Assembly (NCBI GenBank): GCA_948438565.1
Contig: CAOJLW010000012.1
Location: forward strand, 1 to 16,823
Reading direction: 5' to 3'
Source: an uncultured Lachnospiraceae bacterium
GTDB taxonomy: Bacteria; Bacillota; Clostridia; Lachnospirales; Lachnospiraceae
Length of the DNA: 16,823 nt
This document shows, piece by piece, positions 7,207 to 14,644 of the stretch; position 1 is the first letter of the stretch; the number at the start of each line of letters is the position of its first letter. The position numbers and the translations under genes are program-made. Under the pieces are notes generated by a model. That model was not told the origin of the DNA, did no database searches, and was given only the letters and a program-made list of their open reading frames with translations.

Positions 7207-7788
7207 ATGCCCATTAATTTATCAAAGGGACAGAAAGTAGACTTGACCAAAGGAAATCCAGGTTTGAAAAATGTTATGATCGGTTTGGGATGGGATGTAA
7301 ACGCATTTGATTCCGGTTTTGATTTTGACTTGGACGCCGCCGCATTTATGTTGGGAGAAAATGGAAAATGCCCGACAGAAAAGGAATTTGTTTTTTATGG
7401 CAATTTAGAGCATGCCAGCGGCGCCGTGAAGCATATGGGGGATAACCTGACCGGGGAAGGGGAAGGAGACGACGAGCAGATTCAAATTGATTTGACAAAA
7501 ATTCCGTCCAATATCGCGAAGATCGCCTTTACCGTTACGATTTATGAGGCGGAGGCCAGGGGGCAGAATTTTGGACAGGTGTCCAATTCGTTTATCCGGA
7601 TTGTAGACGAAGCGAATGGGCAGGAGCTGATCCGATATGACTTGGGAGAAGATTTCTCGATTGAAACCGCTGTGGTGGTCGGGGAGCTGTACCGCCATAA
7701 TGGGGAATGGAAATTTAACGCGATTGGCAGCGGTTTCCAGGGGGGACTGGCTGCGCTCTGCGGTCATTATGGCATTGAAGTGGCATAG
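7207..7788 (+). CDS. terD: TerD-family calcium-binding stress protein (copy 1)
   Basis: A 193-residue single TerD domain: INLSKGQKVDLTK at the start, then IGLGWDVN, the acidic FDFDLDAAAF, YGNLEHASGAVKHMGDNLTG, the calcium-ligand stretch EGEGDDEQI and a closing LYRHNGEWKF. Characterised TerD proteins bind Ca2+ through such acidic loops and act in tellurite, phage and other stress resistance. All the expected acidic positions are present. The frame is open upstream into telA, but ATG 7207 has a strong GAGGAGGT at 7193-7200 and gives the canonical N-terminus. It lies third in the operon, 31 bases after telA. Confidence 0.95.
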   Translation: MPINLSKGQKVDLTKGNPGLKNVMIGLGWDVNAFDSGFDFDLDAAAFMLGENGKCPTEKEFVFYGNLEHASGAVKHMGDNLTGEGEGDDEQIQIDLTKIPSNIAKIAFTVTIYEAEARGQNFGQVSNSFIRIVDEANGQELIRYDLGEDFSIETAVVVGELYRHNGEWKFNAIGSGFQGGLAALCGHYGIEVA

Positions 7789-7801
7789 GAGGTAAAAGAG
7801 G

Positions 7802-8392
7802 ATGTCAATTAGTTTACAAAAAGGCCAAAAGGTCAGCCTTTCCAAAGAAAATGCCGGCCTTTCCAAGGTGTTGATTGGTTTGGGATGGGATGAGGCCAAG
7901 AGATCCAAGGGAGGTTTTTTCGCACCCAAACCGCAGCCGATTGATTGCGACGCTTCCGCGCTGCTGTTAAAAGACGGCAGACTGACCGACAAAACGGATA
8001 TTGTCTACTTTGCAAATTTACAGCATAAATCCGGCACAATCCAGCATATGGGGGATAATTTGACCGGAGCGGGCGAAGGGGATGACGAGCAGATTATTGT
8101 GGATTTGGCGCGAGTCCCGGCAGAGTATGATAGAATCGTCATTGTTGTCAACATTTATCAGGCAATGAAACGGAATCAGCATTTTGGCATGATTGAAAAT
8201 GCGTTTATCCGTCTGGTGGACGGCAGCAATAACCGGGAAATGTGCAAATACAACTTGACGGAGAATTATTCCGGCATGACGGCCATGATTTTTGGAGAAG
8301 TATACAGGCATAACGGAGAATGGAAATTCAGCGCAATCGGGCAGGGCACCAATGATCCTGGCCTTGGCGAGCTTGCGAACCGATATATTTAA
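7802..8392 (+). CDS. terD: TerD-family stress protein (copy 2, divergent)
   Basis: A 196-residue TerD domain paralogous to the preceding gene. Shared blocks include SLQKGQKVSLSK, IGLGWDEAK, HMGDNLTGAGEGDDEQI and VYRHNGEWKFSAIG. It differs in the first acidic loop: the FDFDLDAAAF of copy 1 is replaced by SKGGFFAPKPQPIDCDASAL, which adds a basic/aromatic insertion and loses acidic residues. This suggests altered calcium binding or a different partner and resembles the split among terD/terE/terZ-type genes of other operons. The ribosome binding site AGGAGG (7787-7792) overlaps the stop codon of the preceding gene, so the pair is probably translated together. Confidence 0.94.
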   Translation: MSISLQKGQKVSLSKENAGLSKVLIGLGWDEAKRSKGGFFAPKPQPIDCDASALLLKDGRLTDKTDIVYFANLQHKSGTIQHMGDNLTGAGEGDDEQIIVDLARVPAEYDRIVIVVNIYQAMKRNQHFGMIENAFIRLVDGSNNREMCKYNLTENYSGMTAMIFGEVYRHNGEWKFSAIGQGTNDPGLGELANRYI

Positions 8393-8423
8393 AATATTTG
8401 ACTATAAAACCAAAAAGAAGGAG

Positions 8424-8457
8424 AAACTGTCCTTAGAGACAGTTTTCTTCTTCTTTT
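8424..8457 (+). terminator. Hairpin terminator or attenuator after terD copy 2
   Basis: AAACTGTC (8424-8431) pairs with GACAGTTT (8438-8445) across a six-base loop, followed by a T-rich tail TTCTTCTTCTTTT-like (8444-8457). A purine-rich stretch upstream can extend the stem partly. It is placed to end the yceG-telA-terD-terD transcript. I found no clear promoter between it and the ATPase gene, so partial read-through is possible. Confidence 0.65.
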
Positions 8458-8481
8458 GTAGCATTCATTAGGAGGCATGAT

Positions 8482-11142
8482 ATGAAATTTCAAGGACTTA
8501 CGGAGCAGGAAGTGGAGTCATCCCGCTCAAAATACGGTTCAAACGCCATTCCAGATTCGGAACCGACGACGTTTTGGGAAGAGTTTAAGGAAACCTTTGG
8601 AGATCCGATGATTAAGATTCTGCTGGCAATCGCGGCGCTGATGATTGTAATGTTTTTCTTTGGCTATGCGGAAATTTATGAACCGCTCGGAACCATTGTC
8701 GCCGTGTTAATCGTGGCCTTTGTATCGGCAAAGACAGGCGTGGCCAGCGACACCAAATATCGGGAATTAAAGGACAGTGCGAAAAAGGATCAGTGTAAAG
8801 TATACAGAAACGGCATTGTGACGGTGATTGATGTGGACGACGTGGTGGTCGGCGATAAAGCGCTGTTACAGTCCGGCGATAAAATTCCGGCGGACGGTAT
8901 TTTAGTTTCCGGGGATTTAAGCGTGGACAATTCCGCGCTCAATGGGGAAGCTGAAGAATGTAAAAAGAAAGCGGCTTCCACAGACGTCCAATTGGCCGAT
9001 GACATTACCGGAGATACGTTTGTGGACGCGCATTCGTTGTTCCGCGGCGCGGTAGTATTTGACGGAGAGGGCGTTTTAGACGTTCGCAAAGTCGGCTTAC
9101 AGACGATGATGGGCAAGATGGCGGAGGAAATGCAGGAGGATGAACCGGATTCTCCTCTGAAAGTCAAGCTGGCAAAGCTGGCCAACCAGATATCCACATT
9201 TGGCTATATTGGAGCCGTCGTAATTGCGGTACTCTATTTTGCATATTTTATTATGTCGGCGGGCGGCGTATCCGCGTATTTTGCCATTGGGATGGAACAG
9301 GTGATAAAAGATCTCGTGGAGGCCGTATCCTTGGCGGTTGTTATTATTGTGTGCGCCGTTCCGGAAGGTCTGCCGCTGATGATTTCACTTGTTTTGATGC
9401 AAAATACCAGTAAGATGCTCGATCATAACGTTTTGGTTCGGAAAGCGGAAGGAATTGAAACGGCAGGATCGTTAAATATTTTATTTAGTGATAAAACAGG
9501 CACCATTACCAAGGGGATGCTTGAGGTCGTGGATTTCTTTACGGCGGATGGACGTTCCATTCCGCTTGCCGACTTGAGCAGCCATGCCAAGGTGAAGGAT
9601 CTGGTGGATCTGGCAATTGGAAAAAACACGCAGTCGATGTATGACGGCGAGCACAGAGTGATTGGCGGAAATGCGACGGATCAGGCGATGATGAAATTTA
9701 TCGGGGAAGAGACCTATCGGAAGCTGGAAGCGGATAAAGGGCATCCGGTTACGAAATCGCAGGGATTTAATTCGACGAATAAGTTCAGTCAGGCATGGAT
9801 AGAAAGCCTTGGAAAGACATTTTATAAGGGCGCGCCGGAACGGCTTTTGGCTTCCGCGGTTCGATATTTGGATGCCGACGGGCAGGTGCAGACTATGGAT
9901 AAGGCCGCTCTGGATAAAAAAATTGACGATTTGGCGTCAAAAGCTATGCGTGTTCTCGCATTTGGCTATTCCGAGCGGGAGCTAGTGGAAAATAAGATTC
10001 ATGAAGATATCGTTGTGATTGGACTGGTCGGGATCCGTGACGACGTAAGGGCGGAGGCCAAAGAGGCTATTGAGGAAGTGCAGAATGCCGGAATTCAGGT
10101 GGTTATGATTACCGGCGATCGTCTGGAAACGGCGATTGCGATTGCAAAAGACGCAGGACTGTTAAAAAACGAATCGGATCGGGCGCTTTCTTCCGCACAG
10201 CTCAATGAGATGTCCGATGATGAGCTGAAACGGATTATTCCGGATATCCGTGTGATTGCAAGGGCGCTGCCGACGGATAAATCCCGGATGGTACGCCTGT
10301 GCCAGGAAATGAATCTGGTCGTAGGCATGACCGGAGACGGCGTTAACGATTCTCCGGCCTTAAAGCGCGCGGACGTCGGCTTTGCTATGGGCAGCGGAAC
10401 GGAAGCGGCTAAAGAAGCCGGAAAAATTGTGATACTGGACGATAACTTTAAATCAATTAAAGACGCTATCTGGTACGGCAGAACAATTTATCATAATATC
10501 TTAAAGTTCTGTAAGTTCCAGCTCGTGATCAATGTCGCCGCCGTGATAGTGAGCGCGATTGCCCCGTTCTTTGGCGTAGAGGAGCCGCTTAAGGTGACGC
10601 ATCTGTTGTTTGTCAACCTGGTTATGGACGGACTGGGCGCGATTATGCTCGGCAATGAACCGGCTTTAAAGATCTATATGAAGGAGAAGCCAAGGCGCAG
10701 GGATGAGAGCATTGTCAGCAAAAAGATGATGGCGCAGATTATCACGATGGGCGCGTGGCTGACGATTATCAGTTTTCTATATTTAAAACTGCCGTTGTTT
10801 GTCAACCTGTTTGAAAACGAAGAACAGCATTTGACCGGGTATTTTGTCCTGTTTATTGTAAGCGCGTTGTTTAACGGATTTAACGTAAGGGACGACAGAT
10901 TTGCTATTTTTAAAGGGTTGAATGAAAATACCGGTTTCCTGAAAGTGTTTTTTATCATTATTCTGGTACAGGCATTGATTGTAAACGCCGCATTGGCGCC
11001 GTTTGCCCTGTTTACCTGGATTGGCAATATGTTTAGCTGTACGCCGTTTGGCATTCAGGGTTGGATTGCCGTCGTCTTGCTGGCGATGACGATGATTCCG
11101 GTGGATTTGATTCGGAAGATTGCGGTAGGAAAAGGAAATTGA
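8482..11142 (+). CDS. PMCA-type calcium-translocating P-type ATPase
   Basis: An 886-residue P2-type membrane pump with cytoplasmic A, P and N domains. Landmarks: phosphorylated Asp337 in SDKTGTITKG; KGAPE (449-453) of the nucleotide domain; TGDR (544-547); MTGDGVNDSPALKRADVGFAMG hinge region around 616-637; and about ten predicted membrane segments. Transport residues point to calcium with one site: PEGLP (294-298) in M4 and VNLVMDGL (711-718) in M6 with Asn712 and Asp716, while M5 (FQLVINVAAVIV) lacks the SERCA site-I glutamate, as in PMCA pumps. The A-domain loop reads LNGEAEE rather than the usual TGES, keeping only the glycine and catalytic glutamate. There is no calmodulin-binding tail. 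AGGAGG at 8470-8475 fixes the start. It likely exports Ca2+ and so tunes the calcium-binding TerD proteins nearby; that link is inferred. Confidence 0.92.
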   Translation: MKFQGLTEQEVESSRSKYGSNAIPDSEPTTFWEEFKETFGDPMIKILLAIAALMIVMFFFGYAEIYEPLGTIVAVLIVAFVSAKTGVASDTKYRELKDSAKKDQCKVYRNGIVTVIDVDDVVVGDKALLQSGDKIPADGILVSGDLSVDNSALNGEAEECKKKAASTDVQLADDITGDTFVDAHSLFRGAVVFDGEGVLDVRKVGLQTMMGKMAEEMQEDEPDSPLKVKLAKLANQISTFGYIGAVVIAVLYFAYFIMSAGGVSAYFAIGMEQVIKDLVEAVSLAVVIIVCAVPEGLPLMISLVLMQNTSKMLDHNVLVRKAEGIETAGSLNILFSDKTGTITKGMLEVVDFFTADGRSIPLADLSSHAKVKDLVDLAIGKNTQSMYDGEHRVIGGNATDQAMMKFIGEETYRKLEADKGHPVTKSQGFNSTNKFSQAWIESLGKTFYKGAPERLLASAVRYLDADGQVQTMDKAALDKKIDDLASKAMRVLAFGYSERELVENKIHEDIVVIGLVGIRDDVRAEAKEAIEEVQNAGIQVVMITGDRLETAIAIAKDAGLLKNESDRALSSAQLNEMSDDELKRIIPDIRVIARALPTDKSRMVRLCQEMNLVVGMTGDGVNDSPALKRADVGFAMGSGTEAAKEAGKIVILDDNFKSIKDAIWYGRTIYHNILKFCKFQLVINVAAVIVSAIAPFFGVEEPLKVTHLLFVNLVMDGLGAIMLGNEPALKIYMKEKPRRRDESIVSKKMMAQIITMGAWLTIISFLYLKLPLFVNLFENEEQHLTGYFVLFIVSALFNGFNVRDDRFAIFKGLNENTGFLKVFFIIILVQALIVNAALAPFALFTWIGNMFSCTPFGIQGWIAVVLLAMTMIPVDLIRKIAVGKGN

Positions 11143-11143
11143 T

Positions 11144-11908
11144 ATGCCGCTGTTTTTTACCGATTTGGATCAAACCATGATTTATTCCTATAAGCATGAT
11201 ATAGGAATCGCCAAGCGATGTGTGGAGCGCTACCAGGAACGGGAGATATCGTTTATGACCGATACGACGTTTTCTCTTTTCATGCAGCTCAAAGAATTGG
11301 CGTTGATTGTTCCGACGACAACGCGGACAATGGAACAATATTCGAGGATAGATTTGGGCGTGGGCAGTTTTGCCTATGCCCTCATATGCAACGGCGGGGT
11401 ATTGTTAAAGGACGGCAGAGAGGACCATGGCTGGTACAAACAGTCGTTAGATCTGATAGCGGACTGCGGAGAGGTTTTAGAGCAGGGAGAGCGCCTTATG
11501 GAGCAGGATCCTGACCGCTCGTTTGAAGTCCGGAATATTCGAAGTCTGTTTTTATTTACCAAAAGCCAACAACCTATCGTGTCCGTAGAGTATTTAAGGA
11601 AGCATATCGATACCGGCCGGGCAGACGTTTTTTGCAATGGCGTAAAGGTATACATTGTCCCAAGGCAGCTCAATAAAGGTAATGCGCTGCTGCGTTTAAA
11701 AAAGAAGCTGAATGCAGAGTTGACGATTGCGGCCGGGGACAGCGAATTTGATATTCCGATGTTAAATGCGGCGGATAGGGCCGCAGCGCCCTTGGATTTG
11801 GAAAGTGTCGGAGGACTTTTGGGGCATGTGGCTTATATGCCCGGGCAAAAAGTTTTTTCAGAAGAATTGTTGGAATATGCATTAAAATGCTGCCGGGGGG
11901 TATGGTAA
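11144..11908 (+). CDS. HAD-superfamily phosphatase (Cof-like), probably part of the Ter biosynthetic module
   Basis: A 254-residue HAD hydrolase with all four motifs: DLDQT (nucleophile Asp7, acid/base Asp9), the motif II threonines in IVPTTTRT (about 55-62), Lys178 in LNKGNALL, and AAGDSEFDIPML (196-207) with acidic Asp199 and Asp203. The insert between motifs II and III suggests a C2-capped, Cof/sucrose-phosphatase-like enzyme acting on a small phosphorylated metabolite. Ter biosynthetic modules usually contain a HAD phosphatase, so dephosphorylation of the pathway product is a reasonable guess, not proven. The ATG is one base after the ATPase stop, using a purine-rich AGGAAAAGGA-type site inside the pump gene, so the two are translationally coupled. 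Confidence 0.85.
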   Translation: MPLFFTDLDQTMIYSYKHDIGIAKRCVERYQEREISFMTDTTFSLFMQLKELALIVPTTTRTMEQYSRIDLGVGSFAYALICNGGVLLKDGREDHGWYKQSLDLIADCGEVLEQGERLMEQDPDRSFEVRNIRSLFLFTKSQQPIVSVEYLRKHIDTGRADVFCNGVKVYIVPRQLNKGNALLRLKKKLNAELTIAAGDSEFDIPMLNAADRAAAPLDLESVGGLLGHVAYMPGQKVFSEELLEYALKCCRGVW

Positions 11909-11930
11909 GACATACCATCCCGGCAGTTTC
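11890..11930 (+). terminator. Strong hairpin terminator overlapping the HAD gene end
   Basis: CTGCCGGG (11890-11897) pairs with CCCGGCAG (11919-11926), and GGTATG (11899-11904) pairs with CATACC (11911-11916), with a small internal bulge and a six-base loop that holds the TAA stop (11906-11908). A short TTTCTGT tail follows. The T run is weak but the stem is GC-rich. It separates the stress island from the flagellar operon. Confidence 0.72.
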
Positions 11931-11955
11931 TGTCATATAAAATTTGCAATTGTGC

Positions 11956-11982
11956 TAAGGAAAATACAAAAACAACCGATAA
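11956..11982 (+). promoter_or_regulatory. Sigma-28 (SigD)-type flagellar promoter upstream of flgM
   Basis: TAAG (11956-11959), 15 bases, then ACCGATAA (11975-11982). The sigma-28 consensus is TAAA-N15-GCCGATAA, so the site differs by one base in each element at exact spacing. The predicted start point is near 11989, about 50 bases before the flgM ATG. Late flagellar genes of this kind are normally sigma-28 dependent, and FlgM inhibits sigma-28, which would close a negative-feedback loop. Confidence 0.7.
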
Positions 11983-12038
11983 ATACAGTAAGAGCGAAGA
12001 AAATAAATAATAGTTCAGGGAAGAAAGGAGATGCTGTC

Positions 12039-12320
12039 ATGCGTATAGAGGCTTATAATCAGGTAGCTCAAATATATCAGGGCGGTAAGTCAGGAAAAAC
12101 ACAAAAATCATACGATGTGGCTGCCGGACGGGACCACGTGACCATCTCACAGGCAGGCTATGACTATCAGATTGCAAAGCAGGCAGTAGCGGAAGCTTCA
12201 GAAATCAGGGAAGATAAAGTCGCTCAACTGAAAGCGAAGGTGGAGTCAGGGGAGTATCAAATTGATTCTGGGGATTTTGCCAGCAAACTGTTAGAGAAGT
12301 ATCGTGCTCTGCAGAAATAA
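12039..12320 (+). CDS. flgM: Anti-sigma-28 factor FlgM
   Basis: A 93-residue FlgM: a poorly ordered N-terminal half (MRIEAYNQVAQIYQGGKSGK) followed by the conserved C-terminal sigma-binding region, including SEIREDKVAQLKAKVESGEY (54-73) and DFASKLLEKY. It binds sigma-28 and blocks late flagellar transcription until it is exported through the finished hook-basal body. The frame extends upstream to 11952, but ATG 12039 is preceded at eight bases by AAAGGAG (12024-12030) and gives the family's usual length. The overlapping ATG at 12031 is out of frame. It is first in the flagellar operon. Confidence 0.93.
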   Translation: MRIEAYNQVAQIYQGGKSGKTQKSYDVAAGRDHVTISQAGYDYQIAKQAVAEASEIREDKVAQLKAKVESGEYQIDSGDFASKLLEKYRALQK

Positions 12321-12344
12321 GTGCGAGATAAGTGAGGAATACCA

Positions 12345-12857
12345 GTGGCAAGTTTAATGGATAATCTTATAGAAGTCTTAGAAGAAGAAAATACCCAATA
12401 TGAGAAGCTGGTGGAGCTGTCCCAGGTCAAGAAACAGGCAATTATCCAGGCGGATATTGCCTGTTTGGAGGACGTGACCAACCAGGAACAGGAAGTTTCC
12501 AGTCAATTGCGGAATTTGGACATTCGGAGAGATGCGGTCTTAAAGGATATGTCAGACGTCCTTGGTAAAGACTTTAGGGAAATGACCATTACAAAGCTCA
12601 TTGGATATTTGGAGCAGCAGCCAAAGGAGCAGGAGCGCTTATCTGAAATTCGTGCCAAGATTCTGACGACAGGTCAGCAGATGCAGGCATGGAATAAGCG
12701 CAACGAAGCTCTTTTGAAGCAAGCGCTTGAAATGGCGGAATTCGACCTCACGCTGTTCCGGAGTATGCGGCAGGCGCCAGAGACGGCCAACTATGATAAA
12801 AATGCCTATAATACGGGTACTTTGTTGGGAAACAGCGCATTTGATACCAAACAGTAA
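12345..12857 (+). CDS. flgN: FlgN flagellar export chaperone
   Basis: A 170-residue, almost entirely helical protein of the FlgN family. The N-terminal part (MASLMDNLIEVLEEENTQYE) and heptad-like helices up to about residue 135 match the family, followed by a flexible tail. FlgN is the cytosolic export chaperone for the hook-junction proteins FlgK and FlgL, whose genes follow directly. I chose the GTG at 12345 because AGTGAGG (12331-12337) sits seven bases upstream. The in-frame ATG at 12357 is an alternative that would lose four residues. Confidence 0.87.
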   Translation: MASLMDNLIEVLEEENTQYEKLVELSQVKKQAIIQADIACLEDVTNQEQEVSSQLRNLDIRRDAVLKDMSDVLGKDFREMTITKLIGYLEQQPKEQERLSEIRAKILTTGQQMQAWNKRNEALLKQALEMAEFDLTLFRSMRQAPETANYDKNAYNTGTLLGNSAFDTKQ

Positions 12858-12880
12858 GAATTGACAGGGAGGACAGGATT

Positions 12881-14617
12881 ATGGCCAATTCAATGGGAAG
12901 TTTATTTATAGGCGTGTCCGGCTTACAGACGAGCCAGCATGCCTTAAATACGACGGCCAACAACATTGCGAACGTAGATACCCAAGGGTATGTGCGGGAA
13001 CGGATTTTGCAGACCGATCGTCATTACGACACGTTTGATACGTCGGCTGCGATTGGCCCAGGTCAGGCAGGCCTTGGCGTATCGATTGGCGACGTGATAC
13101 ACGCCAGAGATATCTTTTTGGATAAAATGTACCGGACACAGGCGGGACGTTCGGCATTTTACGCGTCTACATATGAAACGCTGACCGAAGTGGAATCGCT
13201 TTTTCAGGAGCTGGAAGCAGGGACGGCATTTCAGGAAATTCTAATGGGAGAGACCGGTTTCTGGGTTGCGTTTGAAGAATTTGCAAAAGATCCCACCAAC
13301 AGCGCCAATCAAAATATGGTAGTTCAAAAGGCCAGTTTATTTGCGAGCCGTTCTCAAGCGGTTTATAACGGTCTGAAAAAATACCAGTCGAATTTAAACC
13401 AGCAGATTTCAGACGCCATTGATGATATCAATGAGATTGGCAGGGATATTCGGGATTTAAATCATCAGATTATGGCGATCGAGACCGGCGGCATCGAAAC
13501 GGCGATGAATCTCAGAGATCGGAGAGATTTGCTTTTGGATAAGCTGGCGTCTTATGGGGACATTTCTTATAAAGAGCTGGCAAACGGCATTGTAAAGGTG
13601 AATTTTGAGAATGTTTCCTTTGTAGATGAAGTTCATGTCTATGAAATGGGCAAACAGGTGGATGGAGCAACCGGCTTTATTACGCCTTATTGGCCGCATT
13701 TGTCCAACACCGATAAAGGGGAATATTATAAAGTATTTGACACTTCCGCAGAGATTTCCACAGCCAACCAAAATGATATTGGCGAACTTAAAGCCATGAT
13801 TCTGGCCCGTGGGTATAAATTTGCCAATTATCGGGATTTGGAAGGCGTTTCCATGCAGGAGTATGACGAAACGGTCGGTAATTCCGTCCTGATGAATGTG
13901 CAGTCGGAATTCGATTTGCTGGTGCATACGATTGTGACTAAAATCAACGATCTGTTTGCGCCCAATATTGCGTCCAAGACAGGATTTACCGGACTGGATG
14001 GGAAGCAGTATGCGGCGGGGACGTTGATTTTAGATACAGAGAATTGCTGTGTCGGTTCAGACGGCAAGATTCCGCCGCAGGAATTGTTTGTGCGCAATGG
14101 CTGTGAGCGTTATACAGAGGTAAAGGCGGAAGACGGCAAGACCTATTATGTATACAATCAGGAAGATCCAAAAGACACCGCCAAGCAGTATACGGTTGGC
14201 AGCATTAGCGTCAATCCCAAGCTGCTGGAAAGGGAAACGCGCCTGCCGGCTTTTACCCAGAATGGAAGGGACGGCGAATTAGGAGAGGCGCGCGAGCTGG
14301 CAGAGGCATTGTCGAAGCTTTGGGATGAGGACACGATGTTCTTAAGTCCACATGACACTACTCCATGTACGTTTGCAGAATTCTACCGCAAGATGACAGG
14401 AGAGGTTGCAAATCTGGGAGAGGTGTTTGGTTCAACGGCGGCGGGTCTTGAGGGCACCGCGCTTGCGACGGACAATACCAGGCAGCAGGTGATCGGCGTT
14501 TCCTCTGACGAGGAGCTTTCCAATATGGTAAAATTTCAGTGCGCTTATAATGCGTCCAGTCGTTTTATTAACGTGATTGATGAAATGCTGGAGACGCTGA
14601 TTTACCGGCTGGGTTAA
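12881..14617 (+). CDS. flgK: Flagellar hook-associated protein 1 FlgK (first paralogue)
   Basis: A 578-residue hook-filament junction protein. The N-terminal D0 helix has the rod/hook signature: SLFIGVSGLQTSQHALNTTA (7-26) followed by NNIANVDTQGYVRE. The C-terminal D0 helix is MVKFQCAYNASSRFINVIDE (547-566). FlgK is exported by the flagellar type III system and polymerises between hook and filament. The central variable domain includes a short cysteine-containing region (about 387-410: ENCCVG and RNGCERY), unusual for an exported axial protein. A GGGAGG ribosome binding site precedes the ATG. It lies between its likely chaperone gene flgN and a second, different flgK. Confidence 0.92.
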   Translation: MANSMGSLFIGVSGLQTSQHALNTTANNIANVDTQGYVRERILQTDRHYDTFDTSAAIGPGQAGLGVSIGDVIHARDIFLDKMYRTQAGRSAFYASTYETLTEVESLFQELEAGTAFQEILMGETGFWVAFEEFAKDPTNSANQNMVVQKASLFASRSQAVYNGLKKYQSNLNQQISDAIDDINEIGRDIRDLNHQIMAIETGGIETAMNLRDRRDLLLDKLASYGDISYKELANGIVKVNFENVSFVDEVHVYEMGKQVDGATGFITPYWPHLSNTDKGEYYKVFDTSAEISTANQNDIGELKAMILARGYKFANYRDLEGVSMQEYDETVGNSVLMNVQSEFDLLVHTIVTKINDLFAPNIASKTGFTGLDGKQYAAGTLILDTENCCVGSDGKIPPQELFVRNGCERYTEVKAEDGKTYYVYNQEDPKDTAKQYTVGSISVNPKLLERETRLPAFTQNGRDGELGEARELAEALSKLWDEDTMFLSPHDTTPCTFAEFYRKMTGEVANLGEVFGSTAAGLEGTALATDNTRQQVIGVSSDEELSNMVKFQCAYNASSRFINVIDEMLETLIYRLG

Positions 14618-14644
14618 GACGGAAGGAAAGGAGTAGATTAAGAG

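Noticed and set aside
7405..7992. A 195-codon open frame on the minus strand across both terD genes
   Set aside because: It lies opposite two clear TerD genes, has no ribosome binding site and its translation matches nothing recognisable; it exists because of the opposite gene's codon pattern.
8398..8403. TTGACT as a -35 element for the calcium pump
   Set aside because: Seventeen bases downstream there is only GAGAAA, not a usable -10, and the spacer runs into the terminator stem.
13457..13927. A 156-codon open frame on the minus strand inside flgK copy 1
   Set aside because: It is fully inside a well-supported gene and rich in His/Ile/Cys typical of antisense reading; no start signal.
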